The position numbers and the translations under genes are program-made. Below the pieces are notes generated by a model, which was given only the letters and a program-made list of their open reading frames with translations, was not told where the DNA came from and made no database searches. 64,000 bases of DNA from CAVWNR01 sp963756525 (GTDB lineage Bacteria; Actinomycetota; Actinomycetes; Mycobacteriales; Jatrophihabitantaceae), in assembly GCA_963756525.1 (NCBI GenBank), contig CAVWNR010000009.1:868001-932000 (forward strand). The letters run 5' to 3'. Below, one piece after another: positions 8,885 to 16,745 of this stretch (positions within the stretch are counted from its first letter, which is position 1; the number at the start of each line of letters is the position of its first letter).

Positions 8885-9205
8885 TCAGCTGTGTTGGACA
8901 CACCTCAGGGCCCATGGGCGAACCTCGAGCCGTTCCTCGGGGATCGGATTCCCGCACACCTCGCACAGACCGTAGCTGCCATCCAGCACGCGCTGCCGGG
9001 CCCGCCGTACGTCCGCGAGCATCGCGAGTAGATGCTCCTGCGCCGACACCAAGGTCAGCCGGTCGACGGCGATCGACGTCCCCTCGCCGACACGCTTGCC
9101 GAACGAGATCGCTGCGAGCTCGCCGGTCGGTTTGGTGAGTTCTGCCAGCTCTGCTTGGAGCCTGCTCTCGTGCTCAGCGAGGGTCTGGTCGACATCAGGG
9201 CGCAC
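8885..9205 (-). CDS. TraR/DksA-type zinc finger protein
   Basis: The 106-residue protein has an N-terminal helical hairpin of about 75 residues and a C-terminal zinc finger, CEVCG...RLEVRPWALRCVQH, in which the last ligand position is histidine rather than cysteine (C-x2-C...C-x2-H). This is the layout of short actinobacterial DksA/TraR-like proteins, which may bind RNA polymerase through the secondary channel or act in an unknown way. It is the last apparent chromosomal gene to the left of the tRNA-Ser fragment. Confidence 0.8.
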   Translation of the reverse strand: MRPDVDQTLAEHESRLQAELAELTKPTGELAAISFGKRVGEGTSIAVDRLTLVSAQEHLLAMLADVRRARQRVLDGSYGLCEVCGNPIPEERLEVRPWALRCVQHS

Positions 9206-9238
9206 CCCGTCAGAGTAGGCCGCGAGTCTCGCTGCAGC

Positions 9239-9478
9239 GCTACAGCAAGCGCTCCAGAATGGTCGCGTCCTGCGCGACCCGGGCGTCGGCTCGGTCCAGG
9301 ACTTCGGCTACCGCGGCGGCGGGCAGGACGAGGACTCCGGCCAGAGGGCCGGATGCTGCTCGAAGGCCGCCACTCGGGTCGCTGCTCCACGCACTTCCCG
9401 TTCGGAACGGCGGTAGCCGGGGTGCGGCCCGACAAGCACGTCACCCGACACACGCATCCCCTGATCGAATCCCCGACG
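9239..9478 (-). pseudogene. Frame-broken minus-strand remnant of unknown family
   Basis: One frame reads GDVLVGPHPGYRRSEREV...RVAAFEQHPALWPE. A second frame carries on as VLVLPAAAVAEVLDRADARV then AQDATILERLL and stops. The two together look like one coding sequence with a single frameshift near 9330-9345. The family is not recognised. Confidence 0.3.
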
Positions 9479-9512
9479 GGTGCGTGCCCGCGGCGTCGTC
9501 GCGGGTCGCGGG

Positions 9513-9575
9513 CGGTGGCGCAGGGATTCGAACCCTGGGAGGCTTGCACCACACACGCTTTCGAGACGTATCACC
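9513..9575 (-). repeat. tRNA-Ser 3'-part fragment (attachment-site footprint)
   Basis: The minus strand carries the acceptor 3' strand, a complete T-arm, the variable arm (GGTGCAAGCCTCC) and an anticodon arm with loop CTCGAAA. It lacks the D-arm and 5' acceptor strand. Positions 9513-9569 align without gaps to 33241-33297 inside the intact tRNA-Ser: 50 of 57 bases match, and four of the seven differences are paired changes that keep the T-stem. Orientation is the same as the intact gene, as expected for att sites flanking an island. Confidence 0.8.
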
Positions 9576-9660
9576 GACTTGCCGATGCTGCCTGAGCATC
9601 CCGTATTTGCTGAGCTTGGACGAGTCTACCGATGCCGGCGAACCGCTCGCGCTTCCGTCG

Positions 9661-9684
9661 GTGGCTACCACGCTGGCTACCACG
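9661..9684. repeat. Tandem GTGGCTACCAC-type repeats near the left island end
   Basis: GTGGCTACCAC (9661-9671) is followed by TGGCTACCACG (9674-9684). The reverse complement, GTGGTAGCCAC, occurs twice beside the integrase gene (43045-43066) and as an inverted pair at 33144-33169. Confidence 0.6.
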
Positions 9685-9951
9685 CCAAGATCACCGATGA
9701 AGGTGGGAAGCTGGCGAGGGCCACCTGCCGTGGACGCCAATTGTCGTCGTGGATCACGGAGAGCCGGTCGCGGACGTTGGGCATTACGGGTTCGGCGGAA
9801 GCGTCTGGCCGGCATGTGCGAGGGGTCGAACAGCATGGGCCACCGGTGCCGCCGCCGACGCAGTTGCGGCCCGCCTGAACGTCGCAGGGGAAGGCGGAGC
9901 CATTGGCCGAGCGCCTAGATCGGGGTGTCTCCGGCCTGCCGGGTGCGTAGA

Positions 9952-10869
9952 TTATGTCGTCTCACGCAGATCCGCCGTCGCGCTCAGGACAAGCTGTCGC
10001 AGGTAGGTGTGCTCGGGGTCGTCGTCGTAGACCGGATGCCACCACATGGCCTCGACGAGCGGCGCGAGGTCGAGCGGTCCGTCCACCGCCCGGACGCCGA
10101 GCTCGGCGGGTAGCCGGTCGGCGAGCCGGCGCTGCAGGACGGCGACCCGAGGACTGCCGGCGACGAGCCGGGACACCGTCAGGAAGTTCTCGGTGACGAC
10201 CTGGACCCGTGGGGTGATGCCGCGTAGCCGCAGCTCGCGCATCGCCGGGGTGGAGGCGTTGGGCCCGAAGTATGTGAGGAGCCACGGCATAGTCTCGAGC
10301 TGCCGGAAGGTCAGCGCCTCGCCGACGTCGGTGTTGTCCGCGGAGACCACGAACCGCCAGCCGTCCCGGTACAGGTCCTGGTGGGACAGATCGTGCACGA
10401 ACCCGTGCGGCAGGACGAGCAGGTCCGTGCGAAGCAGCTCGGCGGCGGCTCGATCCACGACGGCGGGGGTGTTCGCGATGAGCCGCAGCCGCGCGTGCGG
10501 CGCTTGCTCGGTCAGCAACCGGACGAGCTGCGGGCCGAACGTCGAGCTGGCGTAGTCGCTGAGCACGATCGAGAACTCCCGGGCGGAGGTCGCCGGGTCG
10601 AAGTCGGGCTCGGCGGCGAATACCCGTTCGACGCTGCCCAGGGCGGCGCGGGTGCGGTCCTTCAACTGCACGGCGAGCGGGGTGAGGCGATACTCGTTGC
10701 CGCTGCGGGTGAGCAGTTGGTCGCCGAAGTGCCGGCGCAGCCGGGCCAGGGAGGCAGACAGGGCAGGCTGGCTGAGATTGAGCTGCTCCGCGGCGCGCGT
10801 GACACTGCGCTGCTCGAGCAGCGCGTCGAGCGCGACCAGGACGTTCAGGTCGATATTTACCAGGTTCAT
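9952..10869 (-). CDS. LysR-family transcriptional regulator (NodD-like)
   Basis: The 305-residue protein has an N-terminal helix-turn-helix (RSVTRAAEQLNLSQPALSAS, then LARLRRHFGD) and a periplasmic-binding-like effector domain. The opening LVNIDLNVLVALDALLEQRS is typical of the NodD/LinR-like branch, whose members often sense aromatic compounds. It is divergent from the aromatic-ring operon starting at 10956 and most likely controls it. The effector is inferred to be an aromatic intermediate. Confidence 0.88.
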   Translation of the reverse strand: MNLVNIDLNVLVALDALLEQRSVTRAAEQLNLSQPALSASLARLRRHFGDQLLTRSGNEYRLTPLAVQLKDRTRAALGSVERVFAAEPDFDPATSAREFSIVLSDYASSTFGPQLVRLLTEQAPHARLRLIANTPAVVDRAAAELLRTDLLVLPHGFVHDLSHQDLYRDGWRFVVSADNTDVGEALTFRQLETMPWLLTYFGPNASTPAMRELRLRGITPRVQVVTENFLTVSRLVAGSPRVAVLQRRLADRLPAELGVRAVDGPLDLAPLVEAMWWHPVYDDDPEHTYLRQLVLSATADLRETT

Positions 10870-10955
10870 CGGCTCGCAGGGTATCGACCGCGTGGATGCG
10901 CGTCATCAGTTATTGGCTCTTCCCTAATTTCCGTGGCGGCCCGGATCCTTGTTGG

Positions 10956-11972
10956 GTGCCGTCCTTCGAGCCATCTGCGGTGTGCGCCGCCGTGTCCTAC
11001 GACCGCACCGATCCTGAGTCGGCGATCGCCGCAGCGGCCGAGCGGTGCTCAAATGCCGGCCGGTGGGGCGCGCGCGACGTGCACGGAACGCTGAATTTCT
11101 TCGACGACGCGGCGCGGGTGGCGGCCGCCCGGCTGGTGCGCCGCGGTGTGAGCTTTTCTCTGGCGCAACGCTTCGACGGCGACGGCCCGCAGAAGGGGTG
11201 GCGGCGGCGCACGAACCCAGTGCACACCATGCTCGACACTGGCACGGACGCCGAGATGGGCAATCAGGGCTTCCCGCACGGTCTCGGCGGCGCCGACGAT
11301 GTCATCTTCATGCCGCTGCAGGCCTCGACGCAGTGGGACGGCCTCGGCCACATCTTCGACCATGGGCAGGCCTACAACGGCCGGCGCGCCTCGGAGGTGG
11401 TGACCAGCACCGGCGATCGGGTGACCGGAATCGAAACGGTGGCCGACCTGATCGCCGGCCGTGGCCTGCTGCTCGACGTCGGCCGCGCCTACGGCCAGGA
11501 CGGCGAGCTACCGGACGGGTTCGCGATCACGGTCGAGCACCTCGAGGTCACCGCCGACCGTCAAAGCGTGTCCGTCAGGCCGGGCGACCTGCTGTGCGTG
11601 CGCACCGGCCAGCTTCGCCGTGCCCGCCGGTCGGTGGCCGCCGGCACGGGGTGGGGAGACTACGCCGGCGGACCAGCACCAGGGTTGTCGTTCACCACAG
11701 CCGACTGGCTCCACGACAGCGAGATCGCCGCCATCGCCACCGACACCTGGGGCTTCGAGGTCCGGCCCAACGAGTTCGACGTCCCGGCGTTCCAGCCGCT
11801 GCACCAGGTGGCCATTCCGCACATCGGCCTGTTCCTGGGTGAGCTGTGGGATTTCGAGGCCCTTGCCGCCCACTGCGCCGCCGACGGCGTGTACGAGTTC
11901 TGGCTCACGGCCGCGCCGATCCCTGTCACCGGCGCCGTCGGGGCGCCGGTCAACCCGCTCGCGGTGAAGTAG
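10956..11972 (+). CDS. Cyclase-family protein (kynurenine-formamidase-like metal hydrolase)
   Basis: The protein of about 338 residues belongs to the cyclase superfamily. The conserved segment MPLQASTQWDGLGHIFDHGQ corresponds to the HxGTHxDxxxH metal motif, in the variant QWDxLxH form common in actinobacterial paralogues. DVPAFQPLHQVAIPHIGLFLGELWD is the usual C-terminal metal/dimer region (quoted in name only: HQVAIPHIGLFLGELW). Members hydrolyse amide, ester or lactone-like bonds. It is the first gene of the aglycone operon. The GTG at 10956 is chosen by similarity; GTG at 10980 is also possible. Confidence 0.8.
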   Translation: MPSFEPSAVCAAVSYDRTDPESAIAAAAERCSNAGRWGARDVHGTLNFFDDAARVAAARLVRRGVSFSLAQRFDGDGPQKGWRRRTNPVHTMLDTGTDAEMGNQGFPHGLGGADDVIFMPLQASTQWDGLGHIFDHGQAYNGRRASEVVTSTGDRVTGIETVADLIAGRGLLLDVGRAYGQDGELPDGFAITVEHLEVTADRQSVSVRPGDLLCVRTGQLRRARRSVAAGTGWGDYAGGPAPGLSFTTADWLHDSEIAAIATDTWGFEVRPNEFDVPAFQPLHQVAIPHIGLFLGELWDFEALAAHCAADGVYEFWLTAAPIPVTGAVGAPVNPLAVK

Positions 11973-11980
11973 GAGATGGC

Positions 11981-13111
11981 ATGCCCGCTGTGAACACCGT
12001 CCTCGTCGTCGGCGGAGGGGCGTCCGGCACCGCGTCCGCCATCCTGCTGGCAGAAGCCGGCGTCGTGGTCGAGGTCATCGACGCCAAGCCGCAGCCCACC
12101 GCCCTCGGCTCCGGCATCACGTTGCAGGGCAACGCCTTGCGGGTGTTACGCAAGCTCGGGGTGTGGGACGAGGTGCGCGCCGCCGGCTACGCGTTCGACA
12201 GCCTCGGTCTTCGCGCGCCCGACCCGGCCGGCACTTTGCTGGTCGAGATGCCGGACGTGCGGACCGGCGGGCCGGAGCTGCCAGCGACCCTCGGCATGCC
12301 GCGTCCCGAGCTGGCGCGGATCCTCGTCGACCGCGCGCTGTCCGCGGGCGCGAAGGTCCGGTTCGGTACCACCGCGACGAGCCTGCGGCAGGATGCCGAC
12401 GGGGTCGAGGTCGAGCTGGCCGACGGGAGTACGAACCGGTACGACCTCGTCGTGGGTGCGGACGGGCTGCGCTCGTGGACCAGGCAGCAGATCGGCATCG
12501 ACCTCCGGCCGCACGCCACTGGCATGGGCATCTGGCGGTCGTTCGGTCCGCGGCCGGCCAGCGTAACCCGTACGGATCTGTATTACGGCGGGCCGTCCTA
12601 CATCGCCGGCTACTGCCCGACCGGGCAAGACTCGCTCTATGCCTACATCGTTGAGAAGGCGCAGGACCGCTCTGGGCTGACTCCCGAGCAGCAGCTGGCG
12701 ACCATCCGCGAACTGTCGCAGGCTTACCACGGCCCGTGGGATGACATCCGCGAGACGCTTACGGATCCGTCCCGGATCAACTACACCTGGTTCGAGACCC
12801 ACGTCCTGACCCCGCCGTGGAACCGCGGCCGCGTGGTCGTGATCGGCGACGCCGCCCACTCCTGCCCCCCCACCCTCGCACAGGGCGCCGCGCAAGCGCT
12901 GGAGGACGCCGCGGTTCTGGCGGAGCTGCTGCTCGCCGCGGACGCGGTCGACGACCAGCTGTGGGACGCGTTCCACGCCCGGCGCTACGACCGCGCGAAG
13001 ACAGTCGTCGACGCCTCCAACCAACTCGGGCAGTGGTTGCTCGACGGCGTCCGCGGCGATGTTCAGGGCCTCATGCACACCATCACCGACCTCGTCCGCG
13101 AGCCGGCCTGA
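11981..13111 (+). CDS. FAD-dependent aromatic monooxygenase
   Basis: The 376-residue flavoprotein monooxygenase is of the p-hydroxybenzoate/salicylate hydroxylase class. The dinucleotide motif VLVVGGGASGTASAILLAEAG sits at the N terminus (GGGASG at about 11-16). The DG motif is VVGADGLRS and the second FAD motif is VVIGDAAHSCPPTLAQGAA. It would hydroxylate an aromatic ring with NAD(P)H and oxygen, preparing it for ring cleavage by the next gene. The ATG at 11981 is 8 nt after the previous stop, behind AGGAGA. The long upstream frame is a shadow. Confidence 0.9.
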   Translation: MPAVNTVLVVGGGASGTASAILLAEAGVVVEVIDAKPQPTALGSGITLQGNALRVLRKLGVWDEVRAAGYAFDSLGLRAPDPAGTLLVEMPDVRTGGPELPATLGMPRPELARILVDRALSAGAKVRFGTTATSLRQDADGVEVELADGSTNRYDLVVGADGLRSWTRQQIGIDLRPHATGMGIWRSFGPRPASVTRTDLYYGGPSYIAGYCPTGQDSLYAYIVEKAQDRSGLTPEQQLATIRELSQAYHGPWDDIRETLTDPSRINYTWFETHVLTPPWNRGRVVVIGDAAHSCPPTLAQGAAQALEDAAVLAELLLAADAVDDQLWDAFHARRYDRAKTVVDASNQLGQWLLDGVRGDVQGLMHTITDLVREPA

Positions 13112-13124
13112 AAGGCGATACGAA

Positions 13125-14063
13125 ATGGCCCAGCGACTCATCACCCATCTGCGGCACGTCGACCTCGCCGTACCGGACTTCAAGACCGAGCTCGACTTCT
13201 TCACCAACGCCTGGGGGCTGCGCGCCGAGCACGACGACACCGGGCTGGCGTTCCTCGCCGCAGAGGGCAGCCCGGAGCAGTACATCGTGCGGCTACGGGA
13301 GTCGCCGGACAAGCGGATCGACCTGATCTCGTTCGGTGCCGCCACCCGGGCCGACATCGACACGCTGGCCGGGCAGTTGACCGCCGACGGCGTGCAGCTG
13401 GTGCACGAACCGAAGGACCTGCACACGCCGGGCGGCGGATACGGGTTCCGGTTCTTCGACAACGAAGGCCGCACCGTCGAGATCAGCTCCGACGTCGCCG
13501 TCCGGCAGCACCGCAAGATCGAGCAGGGCGAGTCCATCCCGGTGCGGCTGTCACACGTGGTGATCAACTCTGCCGACCCCGAGGGCACCCGCGCCTTCTA
13601 CGAAAACCACCTGGCATTCGCGCTGTCGGACACCCTGATGCACCCGCGCATGGGCGACATGATGTGGTTCATGCGGATCAACAGCTGGCACCACAGCATG
13701 GCGATCGCCCGTGGCCCGCATCCGGCGCTGCACCACGCGTCGTTCGAGATGCGCGGCATCGACGAGTACATGCGCGGCACCGGCCGGCTGCTGCGCGCCG
13801 GCGTCGAGAAGATATGGGGCCCGGGCCGCCACATGGCCGGCAACAACACCTTCTCATACTTCATTGATCCGCAGGGCAACACGGTCGAGTACACCACCGA
13901 ACTCGAGCAGGTCGACGAGGACACCTGGCACCCGCACGTCTACGACTTCAGCAACCCTGAGGTCAGCGACCAGTGGGGCACCGCGAACACGATGAACGAG
14001 TTCGTCGCGCAGAAGTCCTTCAACGACCCGGACAAGGGCCTGTTCGTCGCACCTCCGGTCTGA
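13125..14063 (+). CDS. Extradiol ring-cleavage dioxygenase (VOC fold, type I)
   Basis: The 312-residue protein has two vicinal-oxygen-chelate modules. The C-terminal module carries the Fe(II) ligands of type I extradiol dioxygenases: His in RLSHVVINS, His in ALHHASFEM, and Glu in NTVEYTTEL. The N-terminal module (LRHVDLAVPDF...) is degenerate, as usual. It would cleave a catechol or hydroxyquinol next to a hydroxyl group. It lies between a monooxygenase and a fumarylacetoacetate hydrolase-family gene, so hydroxylation, ring opening and hydrolysis are encoded in order. ATG 13125 follows AAAGGCGA. Confidence 0.9.
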   Translation: MAQRLITHLRHVDLAVPDFKTELDFFTNAWGLRAEHDDTGLAFLAAEGSPEQYIVRLRESPDKRIDLISFGAATRADIDTLAGQLTADGVQLVHEPKDLHTPGGGYGFRFFDNEGRTVEISSDVAVRQHRKIEQGESIPVRLSHVVINSADPEGTRAFYENHLAFALSDTLMHPRMGDMMWFMRINSWHHSMAIARGPHPALHHASFEMRGIDEYMRGTGRLLRAGVEKIWGPGRHMAGNNTFSYFIDPQGNTVEYTTELEQVDEDTWHPHVYDFSNPEVSDQWGTANTMNEFVAQKSFNDPDKGLFVAPPV

Positions 14064-15043
14064 TGCGCTTCGCCACCTGGGTCCACGACGGCGAGGTGCA
14101 CGCCGGCGTCGTCAGCGAAGCGGGCGTGCACGCTCTCCCGGACGGCGGGACCGTCCTCGACCTCGTTCGCGCCGGGCTGACGGCCGCGTTGGAGGCCGGC
14201 CACCGCGCGTTCGACGCGCCGGCGGTGCCGCTTTCGGAGGTTCGGCTGCTGCCGCCGGTAAGCGCGCCCACGGTGCGGGACTTCGTCGCGTTCGAGGAGC
14301 ACGTCGAAGGCGTCGTGCAAAGCGTGACCGGCGGTGGCGGAGTCGTGCCCGAGTGGTATGAGGCGCCGACGTTCTACTTCGCCAACCCGTATGCCCTGGT
14401 CGGACCCTACGACGAGGTACCGGTCCCGTCGGGTTCGCACCTGCTCGACTTCGAGCTCGAGGTCGCGGTCGTGGTCGGCCGGGACGGCGCGTCGCTGACC
14501 CCGGAACAGGCCGCCGACGCGGTGTTCGGGTACACCATTCTCAACGACTGGTCCGCCCGGGACCTGCAGCGACGCGAGATGAAGGTCAGCCTCGGCCCGG
14601 CAAAGGGGAAGGACTCGACCACGACCCTGGGACCGTGGCTCGTGACGGCCGACGAACTGGCACCGTTCCTGGACGCGGACGGCTTCCTCGCCCTGGACAT
14701 GCGTGTCTCGGTCAACGACACCGAGATCGGGCAGGACCTGCTGTCCAACATGAGCTGGCCCTTTCCCGACCTGATCGCCCACGCCTCTCGGGGCACCTGG
14801 GTGCGCGCCGGGGACGTCCTCGGCTCCGGCACCTGCGGCAACGGCGGCTGCCTCGCCGAGCTGTGGGGCCGCCGGGGCGAGCTGTCGCCGCCCCCGCTGC
14901 AGCCCGGCGACGTCGTCGAGATGACCGTCGAGGGCATCGGGACGATCCGCAACCGGGTCGTTCCCGGTGTCGAGCTGCCGCCGGTGCGCCCGGCCAGGCC
15001 GCGCCCTCGGCTGCGGGAGCGGCCGGCGGGGAGGCAGAGGTGA
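14063..15043 (+). CDS. Fumarylacetoacetate hydrolase family protein
   Basis: The 326-residue protein starts at an ATG overlapping the previous stop (TGATG). The conserved core begins at VRDFVAFEEHV and includes DFELEVAVVVGRDG (two metal-binding glutamates) and GYTILNDWSARDLQ (metal aspartate), followed by KDSTTTLGPWLVT and GDVLGSGTCGNG. Members hydrolyse C-C bonds in 1,3-diketo acids, or act as hydratases or decarboxylases on ring-cleavage products. Here it would process the product of the dioxygenase. The C-terminal ~20 residues are proline/arginine-rich. Confidence 0.9.
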   Translation: MRFATWVHDGEVHAGVVSEAGVHALPDGGTVLDLVRAGLTAALEAGHRAFDAPAVPLSEVRLLPPVSAPTVRDFVAFEEHVEGVVQSVTGGGGVVPEWYEAPTFYFANPYALVGPYDEVPVPSGSHLLDFELEVAVVVGRDGASLTPEQAADAVFGYTILNDWSARDLQRREMKVSLGPAKGKDSTTTLGPWLVTADELAPFLDADGFLALDMRVSVNDTEIGQDLLSNMSWPFPDLIAHASRGTWVRAGDVLGSGTCGNGGCLAELWGRRGELSPPPLQPGDVVEMTVEGIGTIRNRVVPGVELPPVRPARPRPRLRERPAGRQR

Positions 15044-15132
15044 CCATCAGCCGCACCCACATCAATGTCGGCGGCGCCACAACGGCCCACGGCGCCGTCA
15101 AATCCATCAGCGACGCACTGCGACAGGAGTGA
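15040..15132 (+). CDS. Small 30-residue ORF between operon genes
   Basis: A GTG overlaps the preceding stop (GTGA) and opens a 30-codon frame, VTISRTHINVGGATTAHGAV and ten more residues, ending inside the ribosome-binding site of the next gene. The tight packing at both ends suggests it is translated, perhaps for translational coupling, but it could equally be a spacer. No family is recognised. Confidence 0.35.
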   Translation: MTISRTHINVGGATTAHGAVKSISDALRQE

Positions 15133-15134
15133 TC

Positions 15135-16322
15135 GTGTTCGAGTACTTCCCAGGGAACTACGTCTGGAATCTAGGCGTCGTGGCGACGTTGAACTCCGGC
15201 GGCATGATCGACGAAGTCGACCGTGCCTGCCGGCCGATCAAGGAGGTCGCCCAGCGCGGTGAGGACGCCGGCACGCCGGATTTCCTGCACGCGTGGACGA
15301 CGCTCACCGACCAGCTCGTCGCGCAGGCCGAGGACGCCGAGAAGGCCGGCCACACTCGTACCGCCGGGCAGCTCTACGCGCGTGCCACGAACTACCTGTG
15401 CCAGGCCGAGCGGCTGCAGAGCGCGTCCTCGCCGGGACGGACGGACACCTACCGGCGGGTGCTCGAGCTGCAGCAGAAGGCGTTCGACCTCGGCGACCCG
15501 GCCACGACCCGCGTCGCTGTCCCGTACGAGGGGACCACGCTGCCGGCGTACTTCATGAAGGCGCCGGGCGAGCGGCCACCGGTCATGATCATGTGGAATG
15601 GCTTCGACTCGACCAAGGAACACATGTACGCGTCGGCGTTCCCCCAGGAGCTCGCCGCCCGCGGGATGAGCACGCTGATGGTGGACTGCCCGGGAAGCGG
15701 TGAGGCGCTGCGCCTGCAGGGCATGACCGCGCGCATCGACACCGAGGCCTGGGCGGCCGCCTGCGTCGACTACCTGCTCGGCCGCGACGACGTCGACGGC
15801 GATCGCATCGGCCTGGTCGGCTGGTCGCTCGGCGGCTACTACGCCCCCCGTGCCTTGGCGTTCGAAAAGCGGCTTGCACTCGGCGTGGCGTGGGGCGCCA
15901 ACCACAACTGGGGCGCCGTGCAGCGGCGCCGCCTCCAGCGCGAAGGCGAACGGCCGATTCCGCACTACTGGGAGCACGCGCTGTGGGTGTGGGGATTCGA
16001 CGACCTCGACGAGTTCATCCGCTTCGCCGACGGCGTCCACCTCGATGGAGTGGTCGAGCACATCACCGTCCCGTTCCTCATCGCCCACGGCAAGAACGAC
16101 CGCCAGATTCCGGTCGAGTACGCGCACCGCTCCTACGAGCAGGCCGTCAACAGCCCCAAACGCCGGCTACGTATCTTCACCCCCGAGGAAGGCGCCACCG
16201 AGCACATCGGCCTGGACCACTTCAGCCACGTCGGGACGTTCATCGCCGACTGGCTGGCGGACACCTTCGCCGAGCTCGACCGCGGAGGACGCCGCGGCAG
16301 CCATCCGATAGGAGCGCAGTAG
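15135..16322 (+). CDS. Alpha/beta hydrolase of the dihydroxypseudooxynicotine-hydrolase type (C-C hydrolase)
   Basis: The 395-residue protein starts at a GTG 5 nt after AGGAG. An N-terminal helical cap of about 120 residues precedes the hydrolase fold: MIMWNGFDSTKEHMY is the oxyanion region, GLVGWSLGGYYA holds the nucleophile serine, and IAHGKNDRQIP and GLDHFSH place the acid and histidine. Cap plus fold match 2,6-dihydroxypseudooxynicotine hydrolase and relatives, which break a C-C bond between an aromatic ring and a carbonyl. In this operon it may split an acyl side chain from the aglycone. Confidence 0.82.
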   Translation: MFEYFPGNYVWNLGVVATLNSGGMIDEVDRACRPIKEVAQRGEDAGTPDFLHAWTTLTDQLVAQAEDAEKAGHTRTAGQLYARATNYLCQAERLQSASSPGRTDTYRRVLELQQKAFDLGDPATTRVAVPYEGTTLPAYFMKAPGERPPVMIMWNGFDSTKEHMYASAFPQELAARGMSTLMVDCPGSGEALRLQGMTARIDTEAWAAACVDYLLGRDDVDGDRIGLVGWSLGGYYAPRALAFEKRLALGVAWGANHNWGAVQRRRLQREGERPIPHYWEHALWVWGFDDLDEFIRFADGVHLDGVVEHITVPFLIAHGKNDRQIPVEYAHRSYEQAVNSPKRRLRIFTPEEGATEHIGLDHFSHVGTFIADWLADTFAELDRGGRRGSHPIGAQ

Positions 16323-16723
16323 TGCGAATGATCTTCATCAACCTGCCGGTAGCAGACGTTGCAGCGGCATCCGAGTTCTACTCCGCGCTCGGGTTCCACC
16401 GTCACGAGACCGACTCGGACGAGCGCTCGGCGTCACTGGTCGTGGAGGACGTCATCGTGGTGGTGGTGCACACCCGGGAGCGGTTCGCCCAGCATGTCGC
16501 TGGCGAGGTGGGGGATCCCGCGGCCGTCACCACGGTGGTGAACACTCTCACCGCGGGCAGCCGTCAGGACGTCGACGAGCTCGCGGAGCGGGCGTTGCAT
16601 GCCGGCGGCAAGTCCTGGCTCCCGCCGCAGGACGAGGACGGCAGCTACCGAAGGAGTTTCACCGACCCGGACGGCAACGTCTGGGAAGCACTGTTCCTCG
16701 AGCCTCTGCACGTCATCAACTGA
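16322..16723 (+). CDS. VOC-family protein (glyoxalase/bleomycin-resistance-like)
   Basis: The 133-residue single-domain VOC protein begins with IFINLPVADVAAASEFYSAL and ends with RSFTDPDGNVWEALFLEP, the standard opening and closing of the family. The GTG at 16322 overlaps the previous stop (TAGTG), with GGAG upstream. The first metal position is asparagine in FINLPV where histidine is more usual, so catalysis is uncertain. It is the last gene of the aglycone operon and may act as an isomerase or lyase on an intermediate. Confidence 0.8.
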   Translation: MRMIFINLPVADVAAASEFYSALGFHRHETDSDERSASLVVEDVIVVVVHTRERFAQHVAGEVGDPAAVTTVVNTLTAGSRQDVDELAERALHAGGKSWLPPQDEDGSYRRSFTDPDGNVWEALFLEPLHVIN

Positions 16724-16745
16724 TCCGTCAGGGCACGTGTGGCGC

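Larger units (their letters stand above)
9206..9951. other. 746-bp junction region without an intact gene
   Basis: This stretch holds the tRNA-Ser fragment (9513-9575), a pair of GTGGCTACCAC-type repeats (9661-9684) and a broken minus-strand frame (about 9240-9470). Open frames here are arginine/serine-rich and lack ribosome-binding sites. It has the look of an island boundary. Confidence 0.5.
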
